The notes under the pieces are model-generated. The model did no database searches, was not told where the DNA came from, and was given only the letters and a program-made list of their open reading frames with translations. Positions 26,142 to 36,752 of a DNA stretch of 64,000 bases are shown here, piece by piece. Origin of the DNA: Enterovibrio calviensis DSM 14347 (lineage in GTDB: Bacteria > Pseudomonadota > Gammaproteobacteria > Enterobacterales > Vibrionaceae). Each line of letters starts with the position of its first letter. Within the stretch, counting starts at the first letter, position 1. Where the stretch lies: the NCBI RefSeq assembly GCF_000621165.1, contig NZ_JHZA01000011.1, forward strand, positions 178,416-242,415, read 5' to 3'. The position numbers were made by a program, and so were the translations under genes.

Positions 26142-26932
26142 GTCTGCTCGTCAATGGATGAAGCCGGCGGGGCAGAAAGCGCCTCTAGGCGTTTTTCCAT
26201 GGCTGACAACTGCGAGAGGATTTGGTCTTGTTGAACCAATAGCGTGTTCAAGGTTTCTCGCTGACGTTCAGCTTGTTCCTGCTCTTTCTTCTCTGGCTTG
26301 GTGATGTAAGACGCCACCAAGCCTGTCACCGCACCAAAAATAGCCACCCCACAAATGATCACCACGACAGATATCGCCCGCCCCACGGGCGTTACCGGAT
26401 AATGATCGCCATACCCAACCGTAGAAATGGTGACAAACATCCACCAGATTGCATCAGTCAGACTCGTGATGTTGGCGTTTTCTGCCGGGCTTTCAAACGT
26501 AAAAATGGCGGCAGAGCCTGTCGAAATCAGCACAGTCATAAGCAGCAATATGCTGGCGAGTGTGGTTTCGTTTCGATTTTTGCTCATGTAGGTCAGTAAT
26601 GGCTCGCTGACCTTAAGCAATCTGACCACCCTGAAGATTTGGAACACGCGGGCAAATCGAAGTGCTTCGACGACGGGAATACTGGCAAGTATGTCGATCC
26701 AGTGCGTTTTCAAATAATTGAGCTTGTTGTCACTTTTGAGAAAATGTACCGAGAGTTGGAGCAAGAAAATTAGACAAATCAGCGTATCGATGCCGAGCAG
26801 TAAGGTATAAAGGGGATCACTTTTGGGTAATAACAGAATGGTACTGACAACACACAATGAGACGAAAGAGAGCAGTAAGCTCAACAAGCTCATCGGATTA
26901 AGATCTAGGTTTTGTGTTTTGTCGTCAGTCAT
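26132..26932 (-). CDS. Voltage-gated potassium channel, six-TM type
   Basis: A 266-residue inner-membrane ion channel subunit. It shows helices S1-S6 with a voltage-sensor-like S4 (RFARVFQIFRVVRLLK, with Arg at 92, 95, 101 and 104), a pore helix and the selectivity filter ISTVGYGDHYPVTPVGR (TVGYGD at 171-176), and an S6 ending near residue 210. A C-terminal cytosolic coiled coil (EKKEQEQAERQRETLNTLL) probably helps tetramer assembly. The K+ filter is intact. Subfamily resembles KvAP/kch-like bacterial channels; the physiological role is not known. Confidence 0.93.
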   Translation of the reverse strand: MTDDKTQNLDLNPMSLLSLLLSFVSLCVVSTILLLPKSDPLYTLLLGIDTLICLIFLLQLSVHFLKSDNKLNYLKTHWIDILASIPVVEALRFARVFQIFRVVRLLKVSEPLLTYMSKNRNETTLASILLLMTVLISTGSAAIFTFESPAENANITSLTDAIWWMFVTISTVGYGDHYPVTPVGRAISVVVIICGVAIFGAVTGLVASYITKPEKKEQEQAERQRETLNTLLVQQDQILSQLSAMEKRLEALSAPPASSIDEQTKK

Positions 26933-27046
26933 CGTTCAATTAATTACCTTTGCTGCCGTTAAAAGTAGAGCGAAAAGAAGGCTCGATGCCTCGTCGCTCT
27001 AGTGTATCGCAACCGATGTGATGCAATGATTAAGGAGTCACGTAGA

Positions 27047-28645
27047 ATGTCCCAGATGATATTCAAGCCTTGGGAAAAGGCTGTCAGTAACATCAAACTC
27101 GTCCCTAAACTTGTGCTGCTGATGGTATTTAGTACCGTGTTGCTGATTGCAAAGCAACTGTGGGACGCCAATACATTTCGAGAGTCTGTTACCACGGTGA
27201 CGGAAAAACAAAGCCACGGTCAGGCATTACGCAGTGCGGAACTTGCTAGCGTCCTCCTTGCGTTGCCGCAAGGAACCACATTGTTGGAAAACGTCGCCGA
27301 CCGCGAAAATTCGACCAGCACCGATAATGAATATGTCTTTTTCGCTAACTCATCCACGGGTGAGGTTCTCGCGCACCCAACGATTCGTGACTTCAAGGGG
27401 TTAAACTTGTCACTCGAAAGCGGGCGTATGTTGGACGAGCAAATGCGTAATGCACAAAGCGACTTCACCTATCATCTGACAGGGCAAGAGCGTCATGGCT
27501 TTGTCGTTCCTGTTAAGGGCACGGATTGGCTAGCCATAGCATCGCAACCTGATTCTGCAGCAAATCAGTATTACCAAGCTTACCTTGTGCAAGTGGCTTG
27601 GCAAACCGCGCTGATGATTGTCGCGTTTATGGTGATTTTACTCGGCGGTTCTCGATTGATGCTCCGTCAGATTAACTACTTAATTGACTGTATTCGCGCT
27701 ATGGCACAGCGAAATTTAAGCCAACCAGTAGTGATGGAATGTAACGATGAGTTTGGAGAGCTGGCCCGTGAACTCGAAAAAACGCGTGCTCAGTTAGCGA
27801 GTGTGATTAAAACGCAGCGAACGTCTTCCGAAGATCTGTCTTCTATGGCTGAAGTGATGAGCATCAGCATGGATGAAACACGAGAGTCGGCGAAAGAACA
27901 ATTTGGTGAAATTGATCAGCTGGCATCGGCCATGAGCGAGATGACCTCTACGGTACAAGAAGTGGCAGGCCACGCTCGTGCAGCATCAAAAGCGACAGAA
28001 AACTCCCGCGCTCAGGCCGTCAGCGGTCAACAATACGTGAGCAACACCATCGGGACGATTAACAAGCTGTCTGACGATATTCGTGAATCGGCTCAAGTGG
28101 TCAATCAAGTCGAAGAGCGAGTGGAAAAAATCAGTTCTGTGGTGGTCACCATTCAAGGGATCTCAGAGCAAACGAACCTTCTGGCATTGAATGCGGCGAT
28201 TGAAGCGGCACGTGCGGGTGAGCAAGGTCGAGGTTTTGCCGTGGTTGCGGATGAAGTGCGTAATCTTGCGCAAAGCACACAAAAAGCGACGGTTGAAATT
28301 CAGGAGATGATCAGCCAATTGCAATCCTCCGCTCAACAAGCCGTTGGCTTGATGGAACAGAGCGTGGTGGAGGCGGTTGAGAGTGTGGCGTCGGTGAGCA
28401 AAGCAGGGGATGAATTGAACCTGATTGTTGAGCAGATAGCGCAAATCAATGATATGAACTTCCAAATTGCTTCAGCGGCGGAACAGCAAGCATCCGTGAC
28501 GGATGAAATGAACCTGAACCTGAACAATGTAAGAGAGCTGGTACAGGCGTCGGTGACCGTGGTGACGGAGTTGGCAGAAACCTCTGGCGACATACAAAAT
28601 AATGCGGAAGCACTGGATTTGAAAATAAAAGAGTTTGCAGTCTAG
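27047..28645 (+). CDS. Methyl-accepting chemotaxis protein
   Basis: A 532-residue chemoreceptor. Two membrane helices (about 20-41 and 184-207) bound a periplasmic domain of about 140 residues with a Cache-like ending ([14 protein letters not shown]); a HAMP segment follows, then the cytoplasmic signalling hairpin with the invariant tip [40 protein letters not shown] region. It ends in EFAV without a CheR/CheB-binding pentapeptide, so adaptation would rely on other receptors. ATG 27047 has AAGGAG about ten bases upstream; in-frame starts at 27002 and 27026 are less likely. Ligand unknown. Confidence 0.95.
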   Translation: MSQMIFKPWEKAVSNIKLVPKLVLLMVFSTVLLIAKQLWDANTFRESVTTVTEKQSHGQALRSAELASVLLALPQGTTLLENVADRENSTSTDNEYVFFANSSTGEVLAHPTIRDFKGLNLSLESGRMLDEQMRNAQSDFTYHLTGQERHGFVVPVKGTDWLAIASQPDSAANQYYQAYLVQVAWQTALMIVAFMVILLGGSRLMLRQINYLIDCIRAMAQRNLSQPVVMECNDEFGELARELEKTRAQLASVIKTQRTSSEDLSSMAEVMSISMDETRESAKEQFGEIDQLASAMSEMTSTVQEVAGHARAASKATENSRAQAVSGQQYVSNTIGTINKLSDDIRESAQVVNQVEERVEKISSVVVTIQGISEQTNLLALNAAIEAARAGEQGRGFAVVADEVRNLAQSTQKATVEIQEMISQLQSSAQQAVGLMEQSVVEAVESVASVSKAGDELNLIVEQIAQINDMNFQIASAAEQQASVTDEMNLNLNNVRELVQASVTVVTELAETSGDIQNNAEALDLKIKEFAV

Positions 28646-28662
28646 TCTCTGCACGCGAATCA

Positions 28663-28693
28663 AGAAGCCCGCACCTTGTGTGGGCTTTTTTTA
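28663..28693 (+). terminator. Terminator of the chemoreceptor gene
   Basis: AAGCCCGCACC-TTGT-GTGGGCTTTTTTT hairpin and T run, 18 bases after the stop. Confidence 0.85.
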
Positions 28694-28818
28694 TGATATT
28701 TTAATAACGCGACACTCAAACTTAGCTTCGAAAAACGAGGTTCTTGATAAGGTTTGGGGAGATCAGCGAGACAGTTAGCAAAGAAACCAAAATAGAATTT
28801 TTGATAGGAAAGTATCAG

Positions 28819-31665
28819 ATGTCGTTGCCCATGGAACTGGAAACTTGCGCGGCACGCAGGTTAGAAGCACTTTTTGAGAATCAGCCGGAAAACCTTGCCC
28901 GTTGGCAGGGGGAATCGCGTGAAACGCTGACCCGCACGCTGGCGCTAAGCGATTTTATTGCTGAATCCATTCTGCATGACAACACCTTGCTGCCTTGGCT
29001 TGAGGAAAACCTGCCATCTGGCCTACGTGCGCCTCAGTACAGAAAACGACTCAAACTACAGCTTGAAACGCAGCAAGATGAGAACGGCTTGATGCGAGAA
29101 TTACGTCGTTTTCGCCGACAGGAAATGACGTGGCTAGCGTGGCATGATTTCAATAACACCTTGTCATTAGATGACAGCCTGTCACACCTGTCTAAGCTGG
29201 CTGAAGCGTTGATCATGGAAGCCTATGGTTGGCTCTATCGTCATTGCTGCAGCGAGTGGGGAACACCTTGCGATGCAGAGGGTAACCCGCAGCCTATGTT
29301 GATCCTCGGGATGGGGAAACTCGGTGGCGGCGAGCTGAACTTTTCATCTGATATTGATCTTATTTTCACCTACCCAGAAAACGGCGAGACGCAGGGTGCG
29401 CGACGGAGTATCGCTAACGCCCAGTTCTTTACCCGTTTGGGACAGCGTTTGATCAAGGCGCTGGATCAACACACCTTTGATGGCTTCTGTTATCGCGTTG
29501 ATATGCGTCTGCGTCCGTTTGGCGACAGCGGCCCATTGGTCATGAGCTTTGCTGCACTGGAAGACTACTACCAAGAACAAGGTCGGGATTGGGAACGTTA
29601 CGCGATGATCAAAGCGCGTGTCATGGGCAAAGAGCAGTTTGATTGCTATCAAACCTTACGCCAAATGTTGCGTCCTTTTGTGTTCCGTCGTTATATCGAT
29701 TTCAGCGCGATCCAATCACTACGCCGAATGAAAGCGATGATCCGCAGTGAAGTCCGTCGTCGTGGGCTCAGCAACAATATTAAGTTGGGGGCGGGCGGCA
29801 TTCGTGAAATTGAATTCATCGCACAATCCTTTCAGCTGATCCGTGGCGGGCGAGATCCTATTCTTCGCCGACGTGGCCTGTTCTTTACCCTTTATGCGAT
29901 TCGCGAACTGGGTTTGTTGCCTGAGCCAGAAGTGGATACGTTAGAAGCGTCTTATCGCTATCTGCGCCGTGTTGAGAACCTGCTGCAGGCGATTGACGAT
30001 AAACAAACGCAAACCTTGCCGGATAGCCCTATCGATCAGTCACGTTTGGCGATCGCGATGGGCGAGCCTAGCTGGGACGATCTTTTGGCGGCAATTGGCA
30101 GCCACATGCAAGGCGTTCACACCGTCTTTGACGATCTTATCGGTGATGAAGAAGAAAGTGATGGTGAGAAGATCGCTGAAGATTTTATTGAGATTTGGGA
30201 CGCTGCACGCGATCCGGAGCTGGTGGAGAAAATCCTTGTCGATATCTCTGCTAATCATGCCGCTGAAAAGGCGCAAGCCTTACTGAGCTTTAAAGAAGAA
30301 TTGGCCAAACGAACACTAGGGCCTCGTGGTCGTGAAGTGATGACCCGTTTAATGCCGGTGGTTCTCAGCCAAATTGTCTGTCGCGAAGACAGCCTTGCGG
30401 TGCTTGAGCGTGTGTTGAAGCTGTTGGTGAGAATCGCCACCCGTACGACTTACCTTGAACTCCTTGATGAGCACCATGGTGCGATCACCCAATTAGTGCG
30501 CTTGTGCGGTGCTAGCCCAATGGTTGCCGATCAATTAGCGACCTATCCGATCCTGCTGGATGAGTTGCTTGATCTCCAGCATCTCTATAATCCGACACCG
30601 ATCGATCAATACCGCAACGAGCTGTTTGATTTCTTGGCCCGTATTCCTGAAGAGGATATGGAGCAGCAAATGGAAATGATCCGCCAATATAAGCAGACCC
30701 AGTTACTGCGCATTGCCGCTGCAGATATCGCGGGTGTGTTGCCCGTGATGAAAGTGAGCGACCACTTAACCTATCTGGCTGAAGCCATTGTGGAAGCGGT
30801 GGTGAATCAAGCGTGGTATCAAATGGCGGAGAAATATGGGCAACCTACGCATTTGCTCGGTCGAGAGGGTCGCGGCTTTGCGGTGGTGGGTTACGGAAAA
30901 GTCGGTGGGATCGAACTCGGGTATGGTTCGGATCTGGACGTGGTTTTCTTGCATGATTGCCCTGACAATGTGTATACCGATGGCCCGAAAGAGATTGATG
31001 GTCGTCAGTTCTACCTGCGTCTGGCGCAGCGTATTGTTCACCTATTTTCTACGCGAACAGCCTCGGGCGTTTTGTACGAAATCGATACCCGACTTCGTCC
31101 ATCTGGCGCGTCCGGCATGCTAGTGACGACGCTCGAATCGTTCCAAGAATACCAGAATACCGAAGCGTGGACGTGGGAGCACCAAGCCTTGGTACGTACG
31201 CGTTTGATCTATGGTGATGCAGCGTTGGGGCAGGGGTTTGCCAAAGTGCGTAAGCAAGTGCTCACCCAAGCGCGCGACATCGATAAATTAAGAAAAGATG
31301 TGGCAGAGATGCGGGTGAAAATGCGTGAGCATCTGGGGAGTAAAGAGAGCGGGAAGTTTCACGTTAAACAAGATCCTGGCGGGATCACTGACATTGAATT
31401 TCTCACGCAATTCTTGGTGCTTGCTAACAGCCATGAAGAATCGGCGTTAACCCGATGGAGTGACAATGCCCGTATCCTTGAAGACATGGCACAAGCTGGG
31501 ATTTTGGCAACAGCCCAAGCACTTGCTCTTCGCGATGCTTATGTAGCAATGCGTGATGAGATTCATCGTCTCAACTTGTTGGATGCGTCTGTTGAAATCG
31601 CCAATGATCGTTTCTGTCATGAGCGTGAAGTGGTGCGTGATGCGTGGAAAGCATGGATGGAATAA
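28819..31665 (+). CDS. glnE: Bifunctional glutamine synthetase adenylyltransferase/deadenylase
   Basis: Controls glutamine synthetase by adding or removing AMP in response to PII and glutamine. 948 residues from ATG 28819, matching the E. coli length of 946. Two nucleotidyltransferase domains are visible: GKLGGGELNFSSDIDLIF (N-terminal deadenylase) and GYGKVGGIELGYGSDLDVVF (C-terminal adenylylase). The ORF extends 25 codons further up, but AGGAAA precedes 28819 and MSLPMELETC fits the family. In E. coli glnE and hldE are adjacent; here lpxL intervenes on the other strand. Confidence 0.97.
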   Translation: MSLPMELETCAARRLEALFENQPENLARWQGESRETLTRTLALSDFIAESILHDNTLLPWLEENLPSGLRAPQYRKRLKLQLETQQDENGLMRELRRFRRQEMTWLAWHDFNNTLSLDDSLSHLSKLAEALIMEAYGWLYRHCCSEWGTPCDAEGNPQPMLILGMGKLGGGELNFSSDIDLIFTYPENGETQGARRSIANAQFFTRLGQRLIKALDQHTFDGFCYRVDMRLRPFGDSGPLVMSFAALEDYYQEQGRDWERYAMIKARVMGKEQFDCYQTLRQMLRPFVFRRYIDFSAIQSLRRMKAMIRSEVRRRGLSNNIKLGAGGIREIEFIAQSFQLIRGGRDPILRRRGLFFTLYAIRELGLLPEPEVDTLEASYRYLRRVENLLQAIDDKQTQTLPDSPIDQSRLAIAMGEPSWDDLLAAIGSHMQGVHTVFDDLIGDEEESDGEKIAEDFIEIWDAARDPELVEKILVDISANHAAEKAQALLSFKEELAKRTLGPRGREVMTRLMPVVLSQIVCREDSLAVLERVLKLLVRIATRTTYLELLDEHHGAITQLVRLCGASPMVADQLATYPILLDELLDLQHLYNPTPIDQYRNELFDFLARIPEEDMEQQMEMIRQYKQTQLLRIAAADIAGVLPVMKVSDHLTYLAEAIVEAVVNQAWYQMAEKYGQPTHLLGREGRGFAVVGYGKVGGIELGYGSDLDVVFLHDCPDNVYTDGPKEIDGRQFYLRLAQRIVHLFSTRTASGVLYEIDTRLRPSGASGMLVTTLESFQEYQNTEAWTWEHQALVRTRLIYGDAALGQGFAKVRKQVLTQARDIDKLRKDVAEMRVKMREHLGSKESGKFHVKQDPGGITDIEFLTQFLVLANSHEESALTRWSDNARILEDMAQAGILATAQALALRDAYVAMRDEIHRLNLLDASVEIANDRFCHEREVVRDAWKAWME

Positions 31666-31705
31666 ATGCGCGCCCAATAGCCCGATAAGCCCGATAGCTA
31701 GACAC

Positions 31706-31735
31706 AAAAAAAGCCAGCAGTGATGCTGGCTTTTT
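31706..31735. terminator. Bidirectional terminator between glnE and lpxL
   Basis: AAAAAAAGCCAGCA-GTGA-TGCTGGCTTTTT. Confidence 0.9.
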
Positions 31736-31762
31736 CGCGATCTTTGTCTGTGATGGAGAGTG

Positions 31763-32692
31763 TTAGTCGTAAAGCGACGGCTCACCTTCAGGACGGCTTT
31801 TGAAACGGCGATGCAACCACATGTATTGCTCAGGTGCTCGCATGATAGAGCGCTCTACAAATTTGTTGGTATAGATTGCAGCGGCTTCTTCATCGTCATA
31901 CGGGAAGGCATCCATCGGCGGATCTAGGGTCAGTGTATACCCGGTACCGTTGCGATCACGCGTGATGGTAAATGTCATCACTTTCGCTTTGCCTGCAGAA
32001 GCAAGAAGGTGCGTCCCTGTTGTTGTACAGGCTTTCTCTACCGCAAAAAAGGGTGCCCATGCATAACGGTGGCGACCATAGTCATGGTCTGGTGCATACC
32101 AAAGGAGCTCACCCTTGCGCAGCTCTTTGACCATGCGTTTTACATCGCGGCGCTCAATGGCACCATTTTCACGGGTACGACCTCGGTATTGGAACCAGTC
32201 GTACACTGGGTTGGTATTTGGGCGATAAACGCCATAACCCGATGTGTGCACACCAAATGCGCGAGCACCTAATTCAAGGTTGAAGGAGTGAACCGCGACA
32301 ATCAGCACACCGTCTTTATCGGCTTTAATTTCATCAAGCTGTTCAAAACCCACGAACTTCATGTGTTTTCTGATGCGCCACTTTGGCCAAAACCATGCCA
32401 TACAGGTTTCAAAAAGTGCCAGCCCCATATGTTGAAAGTTCTCTTTCAACATCGCATTGCGTTCACCGCCCGTCATTTCAGGGAAGCAAAGTTGAAGGTT
32501 GCGATCGGCTATTTTGCGACGACTTTTGAAGAATTTCATGATCAGAAGACCAAGGTTCTGACCTAAAAAGCGCTGAACGCGATAAGGCAGCCAACTGATG
32601 AGAAACATCAAGCCAACCCCAATCCACGTATGCAGATACTTAGGATGTAGATAAGACCATTGGAATGTCGGTGCGTCGTGTGTTCGACTCAT
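31763..32692 (-). CDS. lpxL: Lipid A biosynthesis lauroyl-type acyltransferase
   Basis: A 309-residue inner-membrane acyltransferase that adds a secondary acyl chain to Kdo2-lipid IVA. After an N-terminal membrane anchor (WIGVGLMFLISWLPY) it has the catalytic HX4E motif HSFNLE (His 135, Glu 140), the YRPNTNPVYDW segment and the downstream LWYAPDHDYG segment. These wordings fit the LpxL/LpxP subgroup better than LpxM; the chain transferred cannot be read from sequence. It is divergent from hldE, another lipopolysaccharide core gene. Confidence 0.92.
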   Translation of the reverse strand: MSRTHDAPTFQWSYLHPKYLHTWIGVGLMFLISWLPYRVQRFLGQNLGLLIMKFFKSRRKIADRNLQLCFPEMTGGERNAMLKENFQHMGLALFETCMAWFWPKWRIRKHMKFVGFEQLDEIKADKDGVLIVAVHSFNLELGARAFGVHTSGYGVYRPNTNPVYDWFQYRGRTRENGAIERRDVKRMVKELRKGELLWYAPDHDYGRHRYAWAPFFAVEKACTTTGTHLLASAGKAKVMTFTITRDRNGTGYTLTLDPPMDAFPYDDEEAAAIYTNKFVERSIMRAPEQYMWLHRRFKSRPEGEPSLYD

Positions 32693-32758
32693 GGCGATTA
32701 TGTGTTTCCTGACTCAGTCGATATACAGAAGAAACGCATTGTAACCTTAACGCTGACG

Positions 32759-32868
32759 ATACCCAAGTAACCTGAAGACACAGTATTCAGAGAGTTTTTT
32801 TGGCTTGAAGGCTGGCAGAGCCGCGCGGTTAAGGCTGTGAATCCTTCATCTTGAGGTTACTCGGGTAT
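32759..32868. repeat. Imperfect 110-bp palindromic intergenic repeat
   Basis: ATACCCAAGTAACCTGAAGA at 32759 and CATCTTGAGGTTACTCGGGT near 32847-32866 are reverse complements with three or so mismatches, and inner parts (CAGTATTCAG versus CTGTGAATCC) also pair. It lies between lpxL and hldE. From memory, similar ACCC-AGTAACCT...GGTTACT-GGGT palindromes are scattered in Vibrionaceae genomes, so this is probably one copy of a dispersed family. Confidence 0.65.
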
Positions 32869-32908
32869 ATGGTAATATCGCCACGTTCCTTTGTCCGTGG
32901 AGAAAACG

Positions 32909-34339
32909 ATGAAACTCACTTTGCCTGACTATCAGCAAGCCGATGTTCTGGTTGTTGGTGATGTAATGTTAGACCGCTACTGGTATGGCCCAACTGGCCG
33001 CATTTCACCTGAAGCGCCAGTTCCTGTGGTGCAAATCAATCAAACTGAAGAACGTCCAGGCGGCGCGGCGAACGTGGCAATGAACATTGCAGCGCTCGGC
33101 GGTAAAGCGCGACTGATTGGCCTTGTTGGTCAGGATGAACAAGCTCAGGTGCTGAACGACACCTTAAGTTCACTGAAAGTGGATTGTCATTTTGTGGGTT
33201 TGGCGGATTACCCGACTATCACGAAATTGCGCGTGATGAGCCGTAACCAACAACTTATCCGTCTGGATTTTGAAGAAAGCTTCCGTAACGTGGATGTGCA
33301 GCCGATCTTAGAGCGCATTGAAGCCGCGTTGCCGCAAACCAAAGCGATGATCTTGTCAGATTACGCGAAAGGTGCGCTAGAGAATGTTCAGCCAATGATC
33401 CAATTGGCGCGTAGCGCGGGTATCCCAACGCTGGTGGATCCGAAAGGCGCGGATTTTGAACGCTACCGCGGTGCAACGTTGTTAACACCGAACATGAGTG
33501 AATTTGAAACCGTTGTGGGTGCGTGTCTGTCTGAAGATGACATCATCGAAAAAGGCTTAGGGCTTATCCGTAAGTTTGAGTTCGATGCATTGCTTGTGAC
33601 GCGCAGCGAACACGGCATGATGCTTCTGCAAGAAGGTCATGAACCACTGAACTTGCCTACACTCGCCAAAGAAGTGTATGACGTGACAGGTGCTGGCGAT
33701 ACCGTGATTTCTGTATTGGCATCATCGCTGGCTGCAGGTAAATCACTGGCTGAAGCGTGTGCGCTGGCTAACGCAGCGGCCGGTGTGGTTGTGGGCAAAC
33801 TGGGTACCTCGACGCTTTCTACTATTGAGCTGACCGAAGCGGTACATGGTAGCCACCAATCGGGCTTTGGTGTTGTGACCGAAAACCAATTGATTGCAGC
33901 GGTTCAAATGGCAAAAGCACGTGGCGAGAAAGTCGTGATGACCAATGGTTGTTTCGATATTTTGCATGCAGGTCATGTGGCTTACCTGAACGAAGCGGCT
34001 AAATTGGGCGATCGCTTGATTGTTGCTGTGAACACGGATGAGTCTGTTCGCGGTCTCAAAGGCCCAGGTCGCCCTGTGAACCCAACGGATCGTCGTATGG
34101 CGGTGTTGGCGGGTTTGAGTGCGGTGGATTGGGTTGTGCCTTTCGGTGAAGAAACACCTCAGCGTTTGATCAGTGATGTGCTGCCAAGCTTGCTGGTAAA
34201 AGGTGGTGACTACAAACCGGATGAGATTGCAGGCGGCAAAGAAGTGATTGCGGCAGGTGGTGAAGTTCTAGTACTGAATTTTGAAGACGGTTGTTCAACC
34301 ACTGAAATCATCAATTCAATCCTGAGCGGTCATAACTAA
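32909..34339 (+). CDS. hldE: Bifunctional heptose-7-phosphate kinase / heptose-1-phosphate adenylyltransferase
   Basis: Makes ADP-D-glycero-D-manno-heptose for the lipopolysaccharide inner core. 476 residues, one fewer than E. coli HldE. The N-terminal PfkB-type kinase has [11 protein letters not shown] and the ATP/anion-hole motif [11 protein letters not shown] (near 255-265). The C-terminal cytidylyltransferase-like domain has [16 protein letters not shown] and ISD-VLP...VKGGDY. ATG 32909 follows GGAG at seven bases; the TTG at 32891 is rejected. Confidence 0.97.
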   Translation: MKLTLPDYQQADVLVVGDVMLDRYWYGPTGRISPEAPVPVVQINQTEERPGGAANVAMNIAALGGKARLIGLVGQDEQAQVLNDTLSSLKVDCHFVGLADYPTITKLRVMSRNQQLIRLDFEESFRNVDVQPILERIEAALPQTKAMILSDYAKGALENVQPMIQLARSAGIPTLVDPKGADFERYRGATLLTPNMSEFETVVGACLSEDDIIEKGLGLIRKFEFDALLVTRSEHGMMLLQEGHEPLNLPTLAKEVYDVTGAGDTVISVLASSLAAGKSLAEACALANAAAGVVVGKLGTSTLSTIELTEAVHGSHQSGFGVVTENQLIAAVQMAKARGEKVVMTNGCFDILHAGHVAYLNEAAKLGDRLIVAVNTDESVRGLKGPGRPVNPTDRRMAVLAGLSAVDWVVPFGEETPQRLISDVLPSLLVKGGDYKPDEIAGGKEVIAAGGEVLVLNFEDGCSTTEIINSILSGHN

Positions 34340-34365
34340 CGGATTGCGTTTTGGCGTTAAGAATT

Positions 34366-34396
34366 AAAAAAGGCACCGCATCTGCGGTGCCTTTTT
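34366..34396. terminator. Bidirectional terminator between hldE and tolC
   Basis: AAAAAAGGCACCGCA-TC-TGCGGTGCCTTTTT, a perfect 9-base-pair stem. Confidence 0.9.
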
Positions 34397-34512
34397 GTTT
34401 CTGTTTCAACGTAGGCTCTGTTTTCAGAAATCTACGTTTATCGATAAGTTGATCGATGTGTTGAGCGCTACGTTGAACGGTATGTTTTCAACGAAACGTT
34501 TGAACCAAATGC

Positions 34513-35841
34513 TTATTTCTTCTGAGTGATCAGACCGCTGTTGACTTCAACCAGATCGTTTTCGCTCAGTGTGCCAACCGCTTGGCGCAGTTGAAGAACA
34601 CTGACGATGTAGTCGTAACGTGCATTCGACAAGTTGCGGTTTGCATCGTAAAGGCGACGCGTTGCATCCAAAACGTCAACAATGGTACGTGTGCCCACTT
34701 CGAAACCAGCTTCTGTCGCTTCCAACGCAGAGCGTTGTGAAACAACGGTTTGCTCATACGCACGAAGTGCGCCAATGCTAGCGTTGATGTTGTTGAAGAA
34801 TGCGCGAACATCTTTCACTGTGGTGCGATAAGTGCCTTCAAGCTGCTCAGATGCGGCAACATAGTTGTACTGCGCTTCTTTTACACCAGCGGTGATCGAG
34901 CCACCTGAATAAAGTGGCATCGCAAAGTTAATGCCACCAGACAACTGATTGTTGCTTGCATCACGCGTTGAGTTTGACTTGTTGTTTTGGTCGGTGTAAC
35001 CGTAACCTACATCTAGTGTCAAAGATGGCATGTGACCGGATTCAGCCAAGCTGATGCGCTCTTTCGCTGCATCGCGAGAGATACGTTGTGCCAACAAGCT
35101 CAAGTTAGTCTCTTCTGCTTGTTGAACCAGCGCTTCTGGCGTTTGGTCAGGGCGTGTTGCCGAGAACGATTTGGTATTCAACACATTGAGTGATTCATGG
35201 CGCTGACCTGTGATTGCACGCAGCTCTTCGTAGCTGTTGCTCACTGAGTTCTCTGACAGGATTTCTTGCGCCAGTACTGAGTCAAACTGCGCTTGCGCAT
35301 CATGGACATCAGTAATGGCTGACAAACCCACTTCAAAGCGCTGCTTGGTTTGTTCTAGCTGACGACCAACCGCGGCTTTTTCTGCACGAACAAACGTCAG
35401 GTCATCAATCGCACGCAACACGTTGAAGTAAGCTTGCGACACACGAAGGATAAGCCCTTGTTGCTCAACGGCGTAAACTGCGTCTGCTTGACGGGCAGTG
35501 ATTTCAGCGATGTCTAAATTGATCCAGCTATTTTGGTCAAACAGCTCTTGGCTCAAATCCACACCTGCAGTTAGCGTGTCTGTATCGAAGAAAGGACCGT
35601 TAGAGCCTTCGTCACTGTTTCGGATAAGGTTGTAGCCAGCTGATAGATTGATTTGAGGCAGAAGCGTACCGCGATTTGTATCAACAGCCGCGAAGGCTGC
35701 ATCGCGTGTTGCTGCTGATTGCAGCAATTGCGGATCGCTTTGTTTTGCCTGCTCGTACACTTGGATCAAGTCATCTGCGCTAGCCATAGAAGCAGCTGTA
35801 CTCAGCGCTACTCCGATGAAATAGGGAAGCAATTTCTTCAT
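34513..35841 (-). CDS. tolC: Outer membrane efflux channel TolC
   Basis: A trimeric outer-membrane/periplasm channel used by RND pumps and type I secretion. 442 residues from MKKLLPYFIGVALSTAASMASA, a clear signal peptide. Two OEP repeats are present (about 25-215 and 235-425), with YNYVAASEQL and the repeated ALxATEAGFEVGTRTIVDVLDATR motif typical of TolC. The ORF extends 14 codons upstream, but that adds no signal-like residues. It is divergent from nudF, the same arrangement as in E. coli. Confidence 0.97.
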   Translation of the reverse strand: MKKLLPYFIGVALSTAASMASADDLIQVYEQAKQSDPQLLQSAATRDAAFAAVDTNRGTLLPQINLSAGYNLIRNSDEGSNGPFFDTDTLTAGVDLSQELFDQNSWINLDIAEITARQADAVYAVEQQGLILRVSQAYFNVLRAIDDLTFVRAEKAAVGRQLEQTKQRFEVGLSAITDVHDAQAQFDSVLAQEILSENSVSNSYEELRAITGQRHESLNVLNTKSFSATRPDQTPEALVQQAEETNLSLLAQRISRDAAKERISLAESGHMPSLTLDVGYGYTDQNNKSNSTRDASNNQLSGGINFAMPLYSGGSITAGVKEAQYNYVAASEQLEGTYRTTVKDVRAFFNNINASIGALRAYEQTVVSQRSALEATEAGFEVGTRTIVDVLDATRRLYDANRNLSNARYDYIVSVLQLRQAVGTLSENDLVEVNSGLITQKK

Positions 35842-36084
35842 AAAGGTAATCCCTGAACTTTTCGTTGTTATATAAATTGCCAAAAGGTAATCGGCCTAGT
35901 GTAAACCATGCTCGCTTACTTGAAACTGACAATATGAGGATTTATTAAGAAAAATTGGTCGTAAAAGCATCGAAACCTAGACCTCATTCAAATATTTCTG
36001 CAATCCATACCAAAAAAGTGAAGGTTTAGGATTGCGGGCACGTATTTGTGAGACTTATCATTTGCAACCCGCTCGGAGGCCATG

Positions 36085-36717
36085 ATGGGACAAAACGTGT
36101 CACAAAATATGCACCCCAATCAGTTTGGTGAAGATGACGTCGAGATTGAACGTTCTGACGTTGTCTATAATGGTTACTTTAAGATGGTAAAATATCGCTT
36201 CCGTCATCGCCTGTTTGCGGGTGGTTGGAGTGAGACCATTGAGCGTGAACTTTTCGAGCGAGGGCATGCGGTGGCAATGCTCCCTTATGATCCTGTTAGT
36301 GACAAGGTCGTATTGGTCGAGCAGATCCGCATAGGTGCCATGGCTGCGAGCCCATCGCCTTGGCAGTTGGAAATTGTCGCGGGTATTATCGATAAAGATG
36401 AGACACCAGATGCGGTTGCTGTTCGTGAAGCCGAAGAAGAGGCTGGGCTTTCAGTGAATGAACTGGTGCCAATGACCAGTTACCTGTCTAGCTCTGGCGG
36501 CTGTTCAGAACGCATTCATTTGTATTTGGGCATTGTTGATGCCAGTCGTGCCGAAGGTATTCACGGCTTGCCTGAAGAAGGTGAAGATATTCTGGTTCAC
36601 CTTGTGCCGCGCACGACCGCAATGCAATGGGTTGAAGAAGGCAAAATTGAAAACGCGGCGTCGATCATCGCGTTACAGTGGTTAGCATTAAATTTAAAGA
36701 AATGGCGTGAAGATTGA
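36085..36717 (+). CDS. nudF: ADP-ribose pyrophosphatase (Nudix)
   Basis: Hydrolyses ADP-ribose to AMP and ribose-5-phosphate. 210 residues. The Nudix box GX5EX7REUXEEXGU is seen as GIIDKDETPDAVAVREAEEEAGL-type spacing near 112-134, and the family-specific VEQIRIGA and SSSGGCSERIHLY segments are present. Two ATGs (36082, 36085) follow GGAGG; the second has the better spacing. First gene of the nudF-yqiB-cpdA-yqiA-parE group. Confidence 0.96.
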   Translation: MGQNVSQNMHPNQFGEDDVEIERSDVVYNGYFKMVKYRFRHRLFAGGWSETIERELFERGHAVAMLPYDPVSDKVVLVEQIRIGAMAASPSPWQLEIVAGIIDKDETPDAVAVREAEEEAGLSVNELVPMTSYLSSSGGCSERIHLYLGIVDASRAEGIHGLPEEGEDILVHLVPRTTAMQWVEEGKIENAASIIALQWLALNLKKWRED

Positions 36718-36752
36718 GTAGTACATTCATCTGACCGCTTGCGGGAAGAAAT

